Below, one piece after another: positions 1 to 53,400 of a DNA stretch of 64,000 nt. The stretch is from assembly GCA_028571685.1 (NCBI GenBank), contig CM053141.1:134444833-134508832 (forward strand). The letters are read 5' to 3'. Each line of letters starts with the position of its first letter. The first letter of the stretch is position 1. The DNA comes from Heterohyrax brucei. Taxonomy: Eukaryota > Chordata > Mammalia > Hyracoidea > Procaviidae. The notes under the pieces were generated by a model. The model was not told where the DNA came from and ran no database searches. It worked only from the letters and a program-made list of their open reading frames with translations. Both the position numbers and the translations under genes were made by a program.

Positions 1-40
1 AGCAGCTGAGTGCTTCATCACTGGACCACCAGGGTACCTG
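1..40 (-). mobile_element. AfroSINE fragment cut by window edge
   Basis: Antisense 5' end of a tRNA-derived afrotherian SINE (AGCAGCTGAG...CCACCAGGG). The rest lies left of the window. Confidence 0.7.
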
Positions 41-42
41 AA

Positions 43-841
43 AAGGCCCTAACTACTTATAATTTCCATTTGAATAAAGCCTATTTTATGATACATGGTT
101 TTATGTCTGAATTCCTTTTTGCCTTCTAGAAACCTCTCATTCTCTACAGACAAGGTAACAGAGCCTTAGTATCAGGAACAAAATTATTTCTATATATACT
201 AAATTTAAACTTCTCAACAATTTAGAAATCCGAAAACAATACAAAAAGACATGGTTAAGGTGATTTACCAAGAAAATTCTAAATGATTTAGGTTAAGAAT
301 GGAGCACATAAAGCTACTGTGGAAGAAATTCTACCGCATTTTTATGCTAAGGATGTGCCTTCCACATTTGTCTGCCAACCATTTCCTACCCCTGTGAAGT
401 ATTTTCATAAGCATGCTACAATAGATTTTTTTTTTTACAGCAACATTCTCTTTTCCCTTAAAGCAATATCAAGATTTTAGGCTCTTGAGTCAGTGCTACA
501 TTTTTCTCTACGCAATACGACACTCCATCCCTTCTATATCAGGGTAAAGTTAACTTTCCCTATTATAGAAGAGTTCCGGCCAACACTGGATGAAGGATGT
601 CTAAGAATTTCAAGTAACACAGTGCTTTTCTACCCATTTATCATATCTAATATAAAAAACATACTTTGCCCAGATGAAGAGCAGTTTCCTCCATATTGTT
701 TGAAAGACAATTTCATTGAAACATATTCCACAAACACATTTCCATGAAACATAAGTAGAGAGGAAAGAAATAAATGGCATGAACTTAATATATACACTCG
801 CTAATGAAAAAAAAAAAGCATATAACTTATGAATGAAGTAC
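43..841. other. Intronic sequence, no feature recognised
   Basis: AT-rich sequence between exon 15 of CEP120 and the window edge. No CEP120 exon, recognised repeat or RNA gene seen. Confidence 0.5.
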
Positions 842-43119
<42,278 letters not shown>

Positions 43120-43126
<7 letters not shown>

Positions 43127-43780
43127 GGTTGCTGTCTCCGGCTCGCAGGCGCGGTCTGCTGGGGGGAAAGGGGCCCGGGTGAGTCTCGGGAAGCCCACAG
43201 CCCCAGGCAGGGCTCCCGGCAGCGGCCCCGCCGCCCGCACGCCCCGGGTCCCTGACGGTCGGGCCCTACTCCGTGGCCCGATCCCGCTGCCACTTGCAGC
43301 GCACCCGGTTCCCCTGCCCCGGGCCGCCAACTCAGCCCTTAACCAGGCCTCAATCCGAGACAAAAGCTACTCCGTTGTCGCGGCTGTGAACAAGTAGAGA
43401 AGAGCTAGCCACCCGAGGACCTTTTGCCGCCTGCTTAGCCGCTTTTCAAACGTCCGGGCATCCGCCGCGGCCTCAGCTGGCGCCCCGCTTCCGCCTAGCA
43501 ACCAGGCCCGGAGGCCTGGCGCCTAGGGAAGACTGGAGGACAAAGGGCGATAGAGAGCGGGGCAATTGAAGATAGAATGCCCGCCAGCCTACTTTGCCGG
43601 CTGCCCTTTTACGCACTGTTCCAGATCCGTTTTCACTATTCTTGTTCACTACCTCACAGCGCCCCCTGCTAGTGGGACAGGGAAATGCGAGGGCCTTGGG
43701 TGTGTGCGGGTGGAGGAGGGGCGGGGCAGGGCAGGGGGGCGGGGCTGTGGGTCAGATGCGCAGGCGTAGTACTGCAACAG
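43120..43780. promoter_or_regulatory. CpG island promoter of CEP120
   Basis: This is the only strongly GC-rich and CpG-dense stretch in the window. It starts at the CEP120 start codon and ends near 43780. It lacks a clear TATA box. GC boxes (GGGGCGGGGC type) occur around 43717-43745, and TGCGCAGGCG at about 43757 resembles an NRF1 site. The contents fit a housekeeping promoter reading leftward into CEP120. The exact transcription start and any non-coding first exon cannot be fixed from sequence alone. Confidence 0.8.
43490..43503. promoter_or_regulatory. RFX X-box half site in CEP120 promoter
   Basis: CGCCTAGCAACC matches the strong 3' half and spacer of the RFX motif GTTGCCTAGCAACC, while the left half is degenerate. 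It lies about 370 bp upstream of the CEP120 start codon. RFX factors drive many centriole and cilium genes, so the position makes sense. A chance match to a half site is possible. Confidence 0.45.
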
Positions 43781-43799
43781 ACGCTTCCTGAAGCCGACT

Positions 43800-44640
43800 A
43801 ACCCGGTTTCAGGAGTGTGAAGGTAGCCTATTCTTTACTTTATGCTCCATATACAAACTGAGGAATTTTATCAGTGGGAATTAAAGAAAGAAAAAAATCT
43901 CTAGCTTTGTTCAGCTCGTCAATATCAACACTGTTTAAAAAATGAAGTCACAGAAACATGATGACAAGTCTGAATTCAAATATCCCCGAATTGTTCTTTC
44001 GCGGAACCTCAAGTTTCTACGCTTTGGAAGACCAGAAGTGTCAATACGGTAATCACTGTAACTATTGGCACCCTTGCCAAGTCAGAATTTCATGTATATT
44101 AGAAATTACCTTAAAACAAAAACATTGTCACGTGGCAGGAAAATTAAAGGTATAAACTCTCGCTGACCACACACTAATTAGCAACAAATTTAAACTTCAG
44201 CAGGATGACTAGATGCTGTCAACTGGTCTTTTTATTGTTAAAACCATGCTGCAGGCTTTTTTTAAGGAAAGATTAGAAATTTTGGGGAGATTATGTAACT
44301 TGAAACTGGACGGGGAGCACACGAGAGGACAGTGCAAACGTTTTAAATATTAAATTCTGTAATTATTCTGCTTTGAAAAATACGAGCAAATCACAATGAT
44401 GCATACTGTGCCACCGATAGAAAAAATGAGATAGTAAGAGGAAGCTCACGTAGGACTAACCTCTCCCAGTGTTTTGTTGACCTCTAAAGTTAGAAGTTGT
44501 TGCTTTGAGAACAAATCACATATTCATCTTGAGAACAAATCACGTATTCATCTCTGGCCCTCTGATGTTTGCTTGCTTTGTGTCCAAAAGAAAGGCGAAG
44601 GGTGTGAAGATTTGGACTGAGTTACTTCTAAGGCCTTCCC
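43800..44640. other. Upstream flank of CEP120, no feature recognised
   Basis: AT-rich sequence directly beyond the CpG island. It contains a local direct repeat at about 44507-44555 (GAGAACAAATCACATATTCA and GAGAACAAATCACGTATTCA). No gene evident. Confidence 0.45.
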
Positions 44641-44642
44641 AT

Positions 44643-44720
44643 TCCAACCCACTGCCTTCTCCTAGATTCTGACTCGCAGGGTCTCGTAAGGGTTTTCAAA
44701 GCTGTAAGCCTTCACGGAGA
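44643..44720 (-). mobile_element. AfroSINE fragment
   Basis: Antisense 3' portion: AACCCACTGCCTTCTCCTAG, GATTCTGACTCGCAGG, AAAGCTGTAAGCCTTCACGG. It is joined directly to RTE sequence. Confidence 0.6.
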
Positions 44721-45745
44721 GGCACGTCTCTTTCCACAGATGCAGTGGATTTGATTCCTGTGTATTTCACCTGGTGAGGTCTGTGTGTGTAGTCAGCATG
44801 CATGTTGGTGAAGAAAGGTATTTGTAATGAAAAAGTTGTTGGTCTTACAAAATTCTATCATGTGAATCTCTGGAATAATTTCTTTAACCAAAGCAGTCTT
44901 TTTCAACTACTGATCCTTCTTGCTTGTTTCCAACTTTCGCATTCAAATCACCAGTAGTTATCAGTGCATCCTGACTCACGTTCAATTAATTTTGTATTGC
45001 AGAAGCTGGTAAAAATCTTCAATTCATCTTTGGTCTTAGTAGTTGGTGTGTAAATTTGAATAATAGTCATATTCACTGGCCTTCCTTGTAGACATAAGAA
45101 TATTATCCTAGCACTGAGAGTACTGTACTTAAAGGATAGATACTGAACTATTCTTTTTGACTGTGAATGAAATGCCATTCCTCTTCAAGTTGTCATTCCC
45201 AGCATATGCTTATCTGATTCAAAATGTCCAATACCAGCCCATTTCAGCTCACTAATACATAGGATTTCAAAGTTTATGCATTCCATTTCATTTATGACAA
45301 TTTACAATTTCCTAGACTCACACTTCATACATTCCATGTTCCAGTTATTAATGGATGTTTGCAGCTATTTCTGCTTACTTTGAGTCATGTTACATCAGCA
45401 AATGAAGGTCCCCAAAGCTTTCTCTTTATATGTCATTAAGCTTGACTCGACTCTGAGGAGGCAGCTCTTCCCCAGTCGTCTCTGGAATGCCTTCAACCTG
45501 GGGGGGGGTCTCATTTTCCAGCACTATATCTGACAGTGTTCCACCCTACTCATAAGGTTTTCCCTGGCTATTACTTTTCATCAGTGGACAACCAGGTCCT
45601 TTTCTTCCTACTCTGTCTTAATCTGGAAGCTCAGCAGAAACCTCTCTGCTGTGGGTGCCACTGCTGGTATCTGAATACCGGTGGCATTGCTTCCAGTATC
45701 AGAGCAACATGCAAGCTACCGCAGTAAGACAAACTTTCATACAAC
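44720..45745 (-). mobile_element. RTE LINE, 5' part (endonuclease region)
   Basis: Antisense RTE: TGATCCTTCTTGCTTGTTTC, AACTTTCGCATTCAAATCAC, AGTTGTCATTCCCAGCATAT, AGCAAATGAAGGTCCCC, and GAATACCGGTGGCATTGCTT at the 5' end. On the minus strand 45178-44948 retains IQIYTPTTKTKDE, an endonuclease-type strand. It complements the 3' half seen at 20685-22240. Decayed. Confidence 0.8.
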
Positions 45746-47050
45746 TAGTGGTTTGTCTGTTAAACAATGTGAAATTTATTACATTATAGGTGTGCAAATT
45801 CAAACTGACAAGTTGAATTTTAAAGGCTTTATTTTCAATTCATTGATTTGTCATATAATCATGTCAGCTAACTTTCTATTTCTGTGACTGTTTCACAAAA
45901 GAAAGGAAGAATGGAAGAAAACAAAGCAATGTTACTCATTTTAAGTCTTCCTTTTTCTGTAGCTACTTTCTGTTTTTGAAAAAATCCTCTACTTTGTAGG
46001 GTTTATCTTGTTTTTAAATCTTTTTGGTAACTTCCGGGGTCTACCAAAGGCAGTATCATGAGTTGTGCTCTTCCTCCTCAACTTGTTTTGTCTTCATGTC
46101 CCCCTCACCCGTGCAGCACTCCCACACACATTTAAATCCATGTACACACATACACACACACATTGAGTAACTTTTAAGGCAAGCTTACAGGACAAAATCA
46201 GCATATTTATTGAATAACTGCTACTTATAAAAGCATTATGCCATATCTTGATTCAAGAGATACTTAGAAAATAGCCTCCATTGGAGTGTGTGTGTGTACA
46301 TGCACGTGTGCATGTGTGTGCGTGTGTGTATATAGACAGATAGTAACTAATACTGCTAGTAGTGCCCACATGACTTCTTTAATCCAACATCTAATATTAG
46401 GAAGAATGGCTCTTATGATCTGTCATAGGAAAGGCAGTGTAACACTGTGGCAGAGTCATACATACCTGAGTTCTTTGTGACTCTAATCCTCAAGATTTTC
46501 ATCTTTAAAACTGGTAAATAGCCACTCCCTAACACAAGTTTTTGTGAGGGTTAAATGGCATTCCATCTGTGAGGAGCCTAGGCCATCATGAAATCTCTGT
46601 ATGAGGTAGCTATTTTTATTGTCTTTGTAAAGGGATTGGACTCGACGGCACTTGGCTTGGCTTGTAAAGAAATGATCTATTGTAGTATTATGTTGTGATA
46701 TGTTTCCTGCTTCTGCAAAGGCAACCAGATTCTTTACACCCCTTACCTTGATCTGTATTTGTGGCATAGGGATAAGATCTCCCCATGTACTTCCTCTCCT
46801 TAGCCTTTTGAAAGATCATGGCAGACTATCTCCAAGTCAAAGAATTCTGTAGGTGAGACAGGTGCTGTAAAGCTGTGGAGTGGGCTGATCAGGCCCTGAG
46901 TAGAACTACCACCACTGTATTCAGGGGCTGATCATCTCTGCTCCAGTCCTGCACTGTGCCCTTCACAGCTTGAGCATAGAATTATAATTATTCATGTGAA
47001 CTCATCTAATTTTGAAATGCTAGCAACTAATTTCAGTTAAAAAAAACAAA
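45746..47050. other. Intergenic sequence with microsatellites and a MIR
   Basis: CA-rich tract at about 46131-46162, TG-rich tract at 46286-46332, a MIR-like copy at 46437-46580 (GTTTTTGTGAGGGTTAAATG) and a short SINE tail at about 46632-46665 (GGACTCGACGGCACTTGGC). No gene seen. Confidence 0.5.
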
Positions 47051-47814
47051 CAAACAGAGTGCTGGGGCTAAGATGGTGGAGTAGCCAGATGCTTCCTGTG
47101 ATCCCCATAACAACAAACACCCAGTAAAACAAATGAATTGATTATATATGACATTCTAGGAGACATGACCATCAAAAGGAAAGTTAAGAAATTCGACTGA
47201 ATGATAGGGAAGGGAGATAAGGTCAAGAAGCACCTGATCCAATAGGAATCGACACCCTGCAGGCAGATCAGCAGCAGCAAGCATGGTGAGGGGAGCAGTG
47301 GCATTCAGAAAGTCTTTCAGAGCAGGAGAGACTGAGCAGTGGAGATTCCACTCATGCCTCCAGAGTCAGTAAGAAACAGCATTGGATCATCAAAAGCTAA
47401 GTAGCTTGCATCTAACTTACCACATATGGATCTAAAACTTGCATTCAAAATAAATCACTCTCCCTCTTAACAGTGTTTCCCCCTCTATTCTCAGTACAGT
47501 GCCTGAACTACCTCCAAAGACTGATGCATCCCCTTGGCCGGCAGTAGGACCCCTTACACAGCAAAGATTCTTTGCCTAGGCACAGACATAAGGGGTCTGT
47601 GGAAACTGAATACCTCTCACCTCTACATTCAGCATCCAACACCCATAGTCCGCCTGCAAAAACTATTTTCCTACGTGCCTTAAGGAACTGGGAAATGCTT
47701 TCCTCACAGACACTCAGAGATGGGTATCAGCCCCCTGACTTTCTAAGCACATTCTGCCAGATACTTGTGCCTACATAAGTCACCTTTGCCCATCTAGGAC
47801 TGCAGGGGAGAGTC

Positions 47815-48308
47815 TGTAGCACTGTCTTAGTTATCTAGTGCTGCTTTTAACAGAAATACAAGTGGATAGCTTTAAAAAGAGAAATTTTATTTTGTCACAG
47901 TCCAATAGGCTAAAGGTCTGAATTCACAGTGTTTGCTCCCATGGAAGGCTTTCCCTCTTTGTTAGCTCTAGAGGAAGGTCATTGTGTTGCATCAGCCTTT
48001 GGTTACGGAGTATCGTGGTGCAGAAAACTCAGGTCTGAAGGATGTGCTCTACTCCTGGTCCTACCTTCTTAAAAGCACGAGGTCCCCAAATCTCTCTTTG
48101 TTTGTATCTCAAGAGACTGCCTCAAGACACAAAACAGTCTTACACATTGAGTCCTGCCCCACCAACACAACTGCCATCCATCTTCCTTCATTAGCCTCAG
48201 AGAAGCAGAATTAACAACACTGGAGCAGAGTACCTAATAAGAAGAATCATGGCCTAGCTAAATTGCAACACAGATTTTTTGGAGGGAATGCAGTTCAATC
48301 CATGACAA
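47815..48308 (+). repeat. Old interspersed repeat, family not assigned
   Basis: Begins CTGTCTTAGTTATCTAGTGC and ends GCAGTTCAATCCATGACAA. A related repeat lies at 61533-61965. This is a common mammalian pattern (TTAG...CTGCTATAACA to ACAATTCA..CCATGACA). Confidence 0.6.
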
Positions 48309-48426
48309 CCACACTCTTGGTGACCAACTACCTGAACCTGCTTGGAACACATGCAAAAAGGCTAAATGGAGTCCTGGGATCATGTGCCTAGTAACAACTC
48401 TAATTGCCCTGTGACAGGACATTCCA

Positions 48427-48588
48427 AAAACCAAATCCACTGTCATCAAGTCAATTCCAACTAATAATGCCCCTATAGGACAGAGTAGAACTGCCCCATA
48501 GAGTTTCCAAGGAGCACCTAATGGATTTGAACTGCTAACCTTTGGGTTAACAGCCATAGCACTGAACCATTATACAACCAGGGTTCCC
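48427..48588 (-). mobile_element. AfroSINE
   Basis: Antisense: TCATCAAGTCAATTCCAACT, GGACAGAGTAGAACTGCCCC, ATACAACCAGGGTTCCC. Confidence 0.92.
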
Positions 48589-48762
48589 AACAGGATATGA
48601 GAGCTTCAAAAATGCCAGCAGTCAAAGTAACTCAAACAACCTGTTTGGGCATTATAAAACAAAAAGCTAGAATACAGTAAGCAAAAAAAAAATAAACTTA
48701 CTGATTGCTCTGGGAAAAAAAAAAAACTCTCAATACAAACAATCAAGAAATAATCCAAATGA

Positions 48763-50410
48763 AAAGAACTTGCATACTAATGCTTATTCCAGCACTGTCC
48801 ACAATAACAAAAAGATGGAATCCAACTAGGTGCCCATCAGCAGAAGAATGGATACATGCAATGATAAAGAATAATGATGATCTTAGAAGACATAACATGG
48901 AATGATCTGGAAGACATTATGCTGAGTGACATTAGTCAATCACAAAAGGACAAATATTGTATGAGATGACTTCATAAGGACTTAAGGTTTAAACACAGAA
49001 GAAAACAATCTTTGATGGTTTCAAGGGTGGAGAGGGAGGATAAGTGTTATTCATAGATTAGATGGTCAAAAGAAATTGGGTTAGGTGAAAGGAGTGACAA
49101 TGTGCAGTAGAGGGGAAGTTAGCAAAACTGTACTACATCAAAAGCTAAAAGGTTTCCTAAATACAACTAACATTCGGAGGCCAGAGAAGCAGGGACAGGG
49201 ATCTGGGGACCATGGTTTCAGAAGACATCTTGCCTAATGGGCATAACTAAGTTATTTTTTTTTTTAAAGAAAATATCTGCATATCACTTTGGTGAGTGGC
49301 ATCTGGGGTCTTAAAAGCTAGCAAGGTACCATCTAAGTAGCATCAATTGGTCTCAATCCACCTGATGCTGGATTTGCCTGACCTTATGACTTACATTTCA
49401 ACAAGTTCTTTGGGTTATCCTTATGCATATTAGTATTTGAGGAACACTCCACAGAAGCAGCAAAATCATGGATACAGTAATAACCTATTCCAGGCTGACA
49501 GTACACAGGCAAAGCCTCCAAAACGGGAAAGGGAAATCTAGATTCTAACAGAGGGAAAAGCCTGAGATAAAGCTGAAGAAGTAGGCAGGGGCTAGATTGT
49601 GTAGGACAAGTATGCCACCTTAGGGATTTAGGACATCGTAATGGCAGAAGGAAAAGGAAATCATTGAAGGGTTTAGGCAGGAGAGTAATATAATTGTGTG
49701 TGTGTATGTTCATACATTTATTCATGACACTGGCTTTAATGTACAGAATGGCTTGGAAGGGAGGCAAAATGAATGTAGGGAAATCAAGAGGAGAAGATTG
49801 CAGTAGCGTAGGAATGAAGGAGAATGAAGGAAATCAAAAGACATGAGGAAAATATGAGCCCAGCAGAAAGAATGCACTGTATGACTGAGAGACTACATCA
49901 ACATGAGACCAGAAGAACTAGATGGTGCCTGGCCTCTACCAGTGATTGTCCTGACAGGGAACACAATGCAAAGGCTCTGATGTAGCAGGAAAAAAATAGA
50001 TGTGCAGAACTAGAATTGAAAGACCAGACTTGATTGTCAGACTCTATGGTCCCCTGAGGATGTGGCCCCCAGACTTTGTTAGCACAGGGCTGAAACCAGT
50101 ACTGAAGCCAACTCTTCAGACAAATATTGGACTGGATTATAAGACAGAGTGATGCTGGCAAATAATGTGCTTCTTGGCGTAAATATATGCAGGAGGCTGT
50201 GTGAGCAGCTCTTGTGCAGAGATGAGAGAGTAGAGAGGGACAGGAGTTGGTTGAATGACTATGGGACGTACAAGTTGAAAGGACGAGTATGCTGTCACAG
50301 GGTGGGAGAACAGCTGAGGTTGCAGAGTGGTGTATGCAGAGTGTTGAATGGCTAAGTGACTTGTATTACATACTTCCACTTAATGCACAATAAAATAATT
50401 TTTTAAAAAG
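48763..50410 (+). mobile_element. L1 3' end, split by another repeat
   Basis: C-terminal ORF2 (TITKRWNPTRCPSAEEWIHA, minus the last residues) followed by the 3' UTR (TTGGTGAGTGGCATCTGGGG). At 49360-49805 unrelated repeat sequence intervenes. The UTR then resumes (ATGAGCCCAGCAGAAAGAAT) and ends with CACAATAAAATAATTTTTTA. Confidence 0.8.
49365..49805 (-). repeat. Insert within L1 3' UTR, old repeat-like
   Basis: GGGCTAGATTGTGTAGGACA and GAAGGGTTTAGGCAGGAGAG recall the repeat at 2955-3310. Orientation is uncertain. The open frame at 49384-49767 on the minus strand has no recognisable protein. Confidence 0.4.
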
Positions 50411-50411
50411 C

Positions 50412-53400
50412 TATTGGAATTTGGATCGGGATTGCATTGTATCTATAGATTGCTATGGGAAGAACAGACATTTTCACAATGTTAAGTCTTCCAGTCCTTG
50501 AGCAAGGTAGATTTCTCCATTTATGTAGGTTTGTTCTGGTTTCTTCCAGTAGAGTCTTGTAATTTTCTTTGTCTAGGTCTTTTACTTCCCTGTTGGATTC
50601 ATTATTAAGTGTTTTATCTTCTTGGGGACTATTGTCAATAGTATTGATTTGGTGATTTCCTCTTTTATGGTCTCTTTGTTGGTGTAAAGGAATCCAACTG
50701 ATTGATGTATGATGAACTCTCCTGTTAGTTCCAGTAGGGTTTTTTTTTTCCTGAATTCTTGAGGGTTTTCTATGTATAAGATCATATCATCTGCAAATAG
50801 AGATACTTTTATGTCTTCCTTACCAATTTGGATGCCCTTTGTTTCTTTATCTTTCCTGATTTGCTCTGGCTAGAAGCTCCAGGACAATGTAGAATACAAG
50901 TGGTAACAATCGGCGTTCTTCTGGTTTCTGTTCTCAAGGAGAATGCTTTCAGACTCTCTCCGTTTTGGGTGATATTGGCTATTGGCTTTGCATAGATACC
51001 TCTTATTATATTGAGGGATTTCCCTTCTATTTCTATTTTGCTGAAAGTTTTTAACATGAATGAGTGTTGGACTTTCTTAAATGCCTTTTCTACTGATAAA
51101 ATCAAGTAGTTTTTGTCTTTTGTTTTATTTATGTGATTAATTATATTGATTGTTTTTCTAATATTGACCAATCCCTGCATATCTGGTAGGCCTCTCATCT
51201 GGACAGGGTGAACTATTATTATTATTTTTGTATGTTGTTGAATTCTATTGGTTTGAATTTTGTTGAGGATTTTTGCTTCTGGGTTCATGAGAGATAGTGG
51301 TCTGTATTTTTCTTTCATTTTTTGTGGTGTCTTTAATTGGTTTGGGTATCAGGGTTACACTGGCATCATAGAATGACTTTGGGAGTATTCCATCCTTTTC
51401 TGTGTTGTAAAATATCTTTAATAGTAGTGGTGTTAACTTTTCTATAAAAGTTTGATAGAATTCTCCAGCAAAGCTGTCAAGGCTAGAGTATTTTTTTATT
51501 GGGATTTTTTTAAAATTATCTTTTCAATCTCTTTTTTTTGTGATGGGTTTATTTAGTTGTTCAACTTCTCTGTGCCAGTTTTGGTAGGTGATGTGTTTCT
51601 AGAAATTTTTCTATTTCCTCTAGGTTTTTTAATTTGCTAGAGTAAAATTTTTAATAGTATTCTGTTATGATTCTTTTAATTTCAGTTGGGCCAGCTGTGA
51701 TAATTGCCTATCTCATTTCTTATTCAAGTTTTTTGCTTCCTCTCCTGTTTTTGCTTTCATCAGTTGGAATGATAGTTTATCAATTTTGTTGATCTTTGGG
51801 GAAAAAATGGCCTTTGGTCTTGTTAACTCTTTCAGTCATTTTTCTGTTCTCTAATTCATTTAGTTCTGCTGTTATTTTTATTGCTTGCTTTCTTCTGGTG
51901 CTAAGGTGTTCTTTTGTTGCTTTCTTTCCACTTGCTTTGGTTATAGAGTTAATTCTTAGATTGGGGCCTTTTCCTTTTACTGGATTTGTGTGTTTATTGA
52001 AATAAACTGACCTCTGAGCACAGCTTTTGCTGTATCCCACAGGTTCTGGTAAGGTGTGTTTCATTCTTCTTTGATTCTATGAATGTCTTTATTCCATCCC
52101 TGATTTCTTCTATAACCCAGTTGTTTTTGTGCAAGGTGATTTTCAGTTTCCATGTGTTTGAGATTTTGTTTTTTTTCTATCATCTTTCTGTTATGGGTTT
52201 CTACCTATATGGTTTTATAGTCTGAAAAGATACTTTTAATATCTCAGTACTTTGGATTTTGTTAAAGATTGCTTTGTGATCTAATATGTGGTCAATTCTG
52301 GAAAATGTTCCATGTGCTTTGGAAACGAAAGTATACTTGGGTGCAGTTGGGTGGAGTGTTCTGTATCTATTTATGAGGTCAGGTTATTGATTGTATGTCA
52401 TGTAGATCTTCTGTGTCTTAACTGAGCTTCACAAGTAGATTGCAAACTCTTGGAGCACATAAATCCTGCCTTCTTGATCTGTCCAGCATAGCCTGGCCCA
52501 ATGTCTTTCATATACTAGGGTTCACTGCATAGAGTTTTGGCTTAGATGGGAGCCATTCAGTCAGTTTTACCATAGAGACTGAATTAAAGACACCCTAAGG
52601 GATTGCATCTTTAGTCACCAGCTACCCCTGGAGTAGATGGAATAAAACTGTCCATCCTACTTGTGTAGGGGGAACAGTTCTGCCCAGTGAAGAATTTGTT
52701 CTTGTGATCTCCTTTCTTTTCACCTTACCTTGTCCTAAAACACAGGGAGATATACTTATGTCTAATAATGTAAATCAATAGATATAATTCATATGTGCCC
52801 CTCCTTCTTTCAGGTATGATTACTTTTTAGCTAGTGAAAAGCCTCTATTAAGTTCAGGCAAAAGGAATGGAGTGATAATTACTTGAATTTTTAGACATCA
52901 GCAGTGTTTTGAGGGGGATCCAGTACGATGGATGCAAATATACAGTGTGGGCAAGGAAGGAACTTTTCTGCAGCTTCTGAATTCATGCCGTTAGGTGAAC
53001 ATCTTCTCTGACAAAATAAAATTTCCCTTTCAGATCATGCTTTTTCTTTCCTATGGTACTGTCATGCCTTTAAATTAGTATGTGTTGACTTTTTGCTGGC
53101 TAATACTCTGGCTGTGTTGAAGTTTTCCACTATTACTGTACAGCTGACTATTTCTGTTTTCAATGCAGATAGTGTTTGTTTTCTGTACTTTGGAGCCCTG
53201 TCATTGAGTGTGTAGATATTTAACATGGTTATGACCTCCCAAAGTACTGATACTTTAACCATTACATAATGTTGTTCCTTATCCAGTGTGGTAGATTTTC
53301 CTTTAAAGTCTATTGTCTCGGAGATTAATATTACCACTCTTGCTCTTTTTTGAATATTGTTAGCTTGATAAATATTTTTCCCCCATTCTTTTAGGTTTAG

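Larger units (their letters stand above)
47057..48760 (+). mobile_element. L1 5' UTR segment with later insertions
   Basis: It starts with GGGGCTAAGATGGTGGAGTA, the typical L1 5' end (compare 63640). 5' UTR-like sequence continues to about 47815. A separate old repeat (47815-48308) and an AfroSINE (48427-48588) interrupt it. At about 48763 it passes directly to L1 3' sequence, so most of ORF1 and ORF2 is missing. Confidence 0.6.

Noticed and set aside
50809-51318. Intact reverse transcriptase gene
   Set aside because: The frame shows RT motifs but ends before a readable catalytic motif and is flanked by stops. It is a dead L1 fragment.
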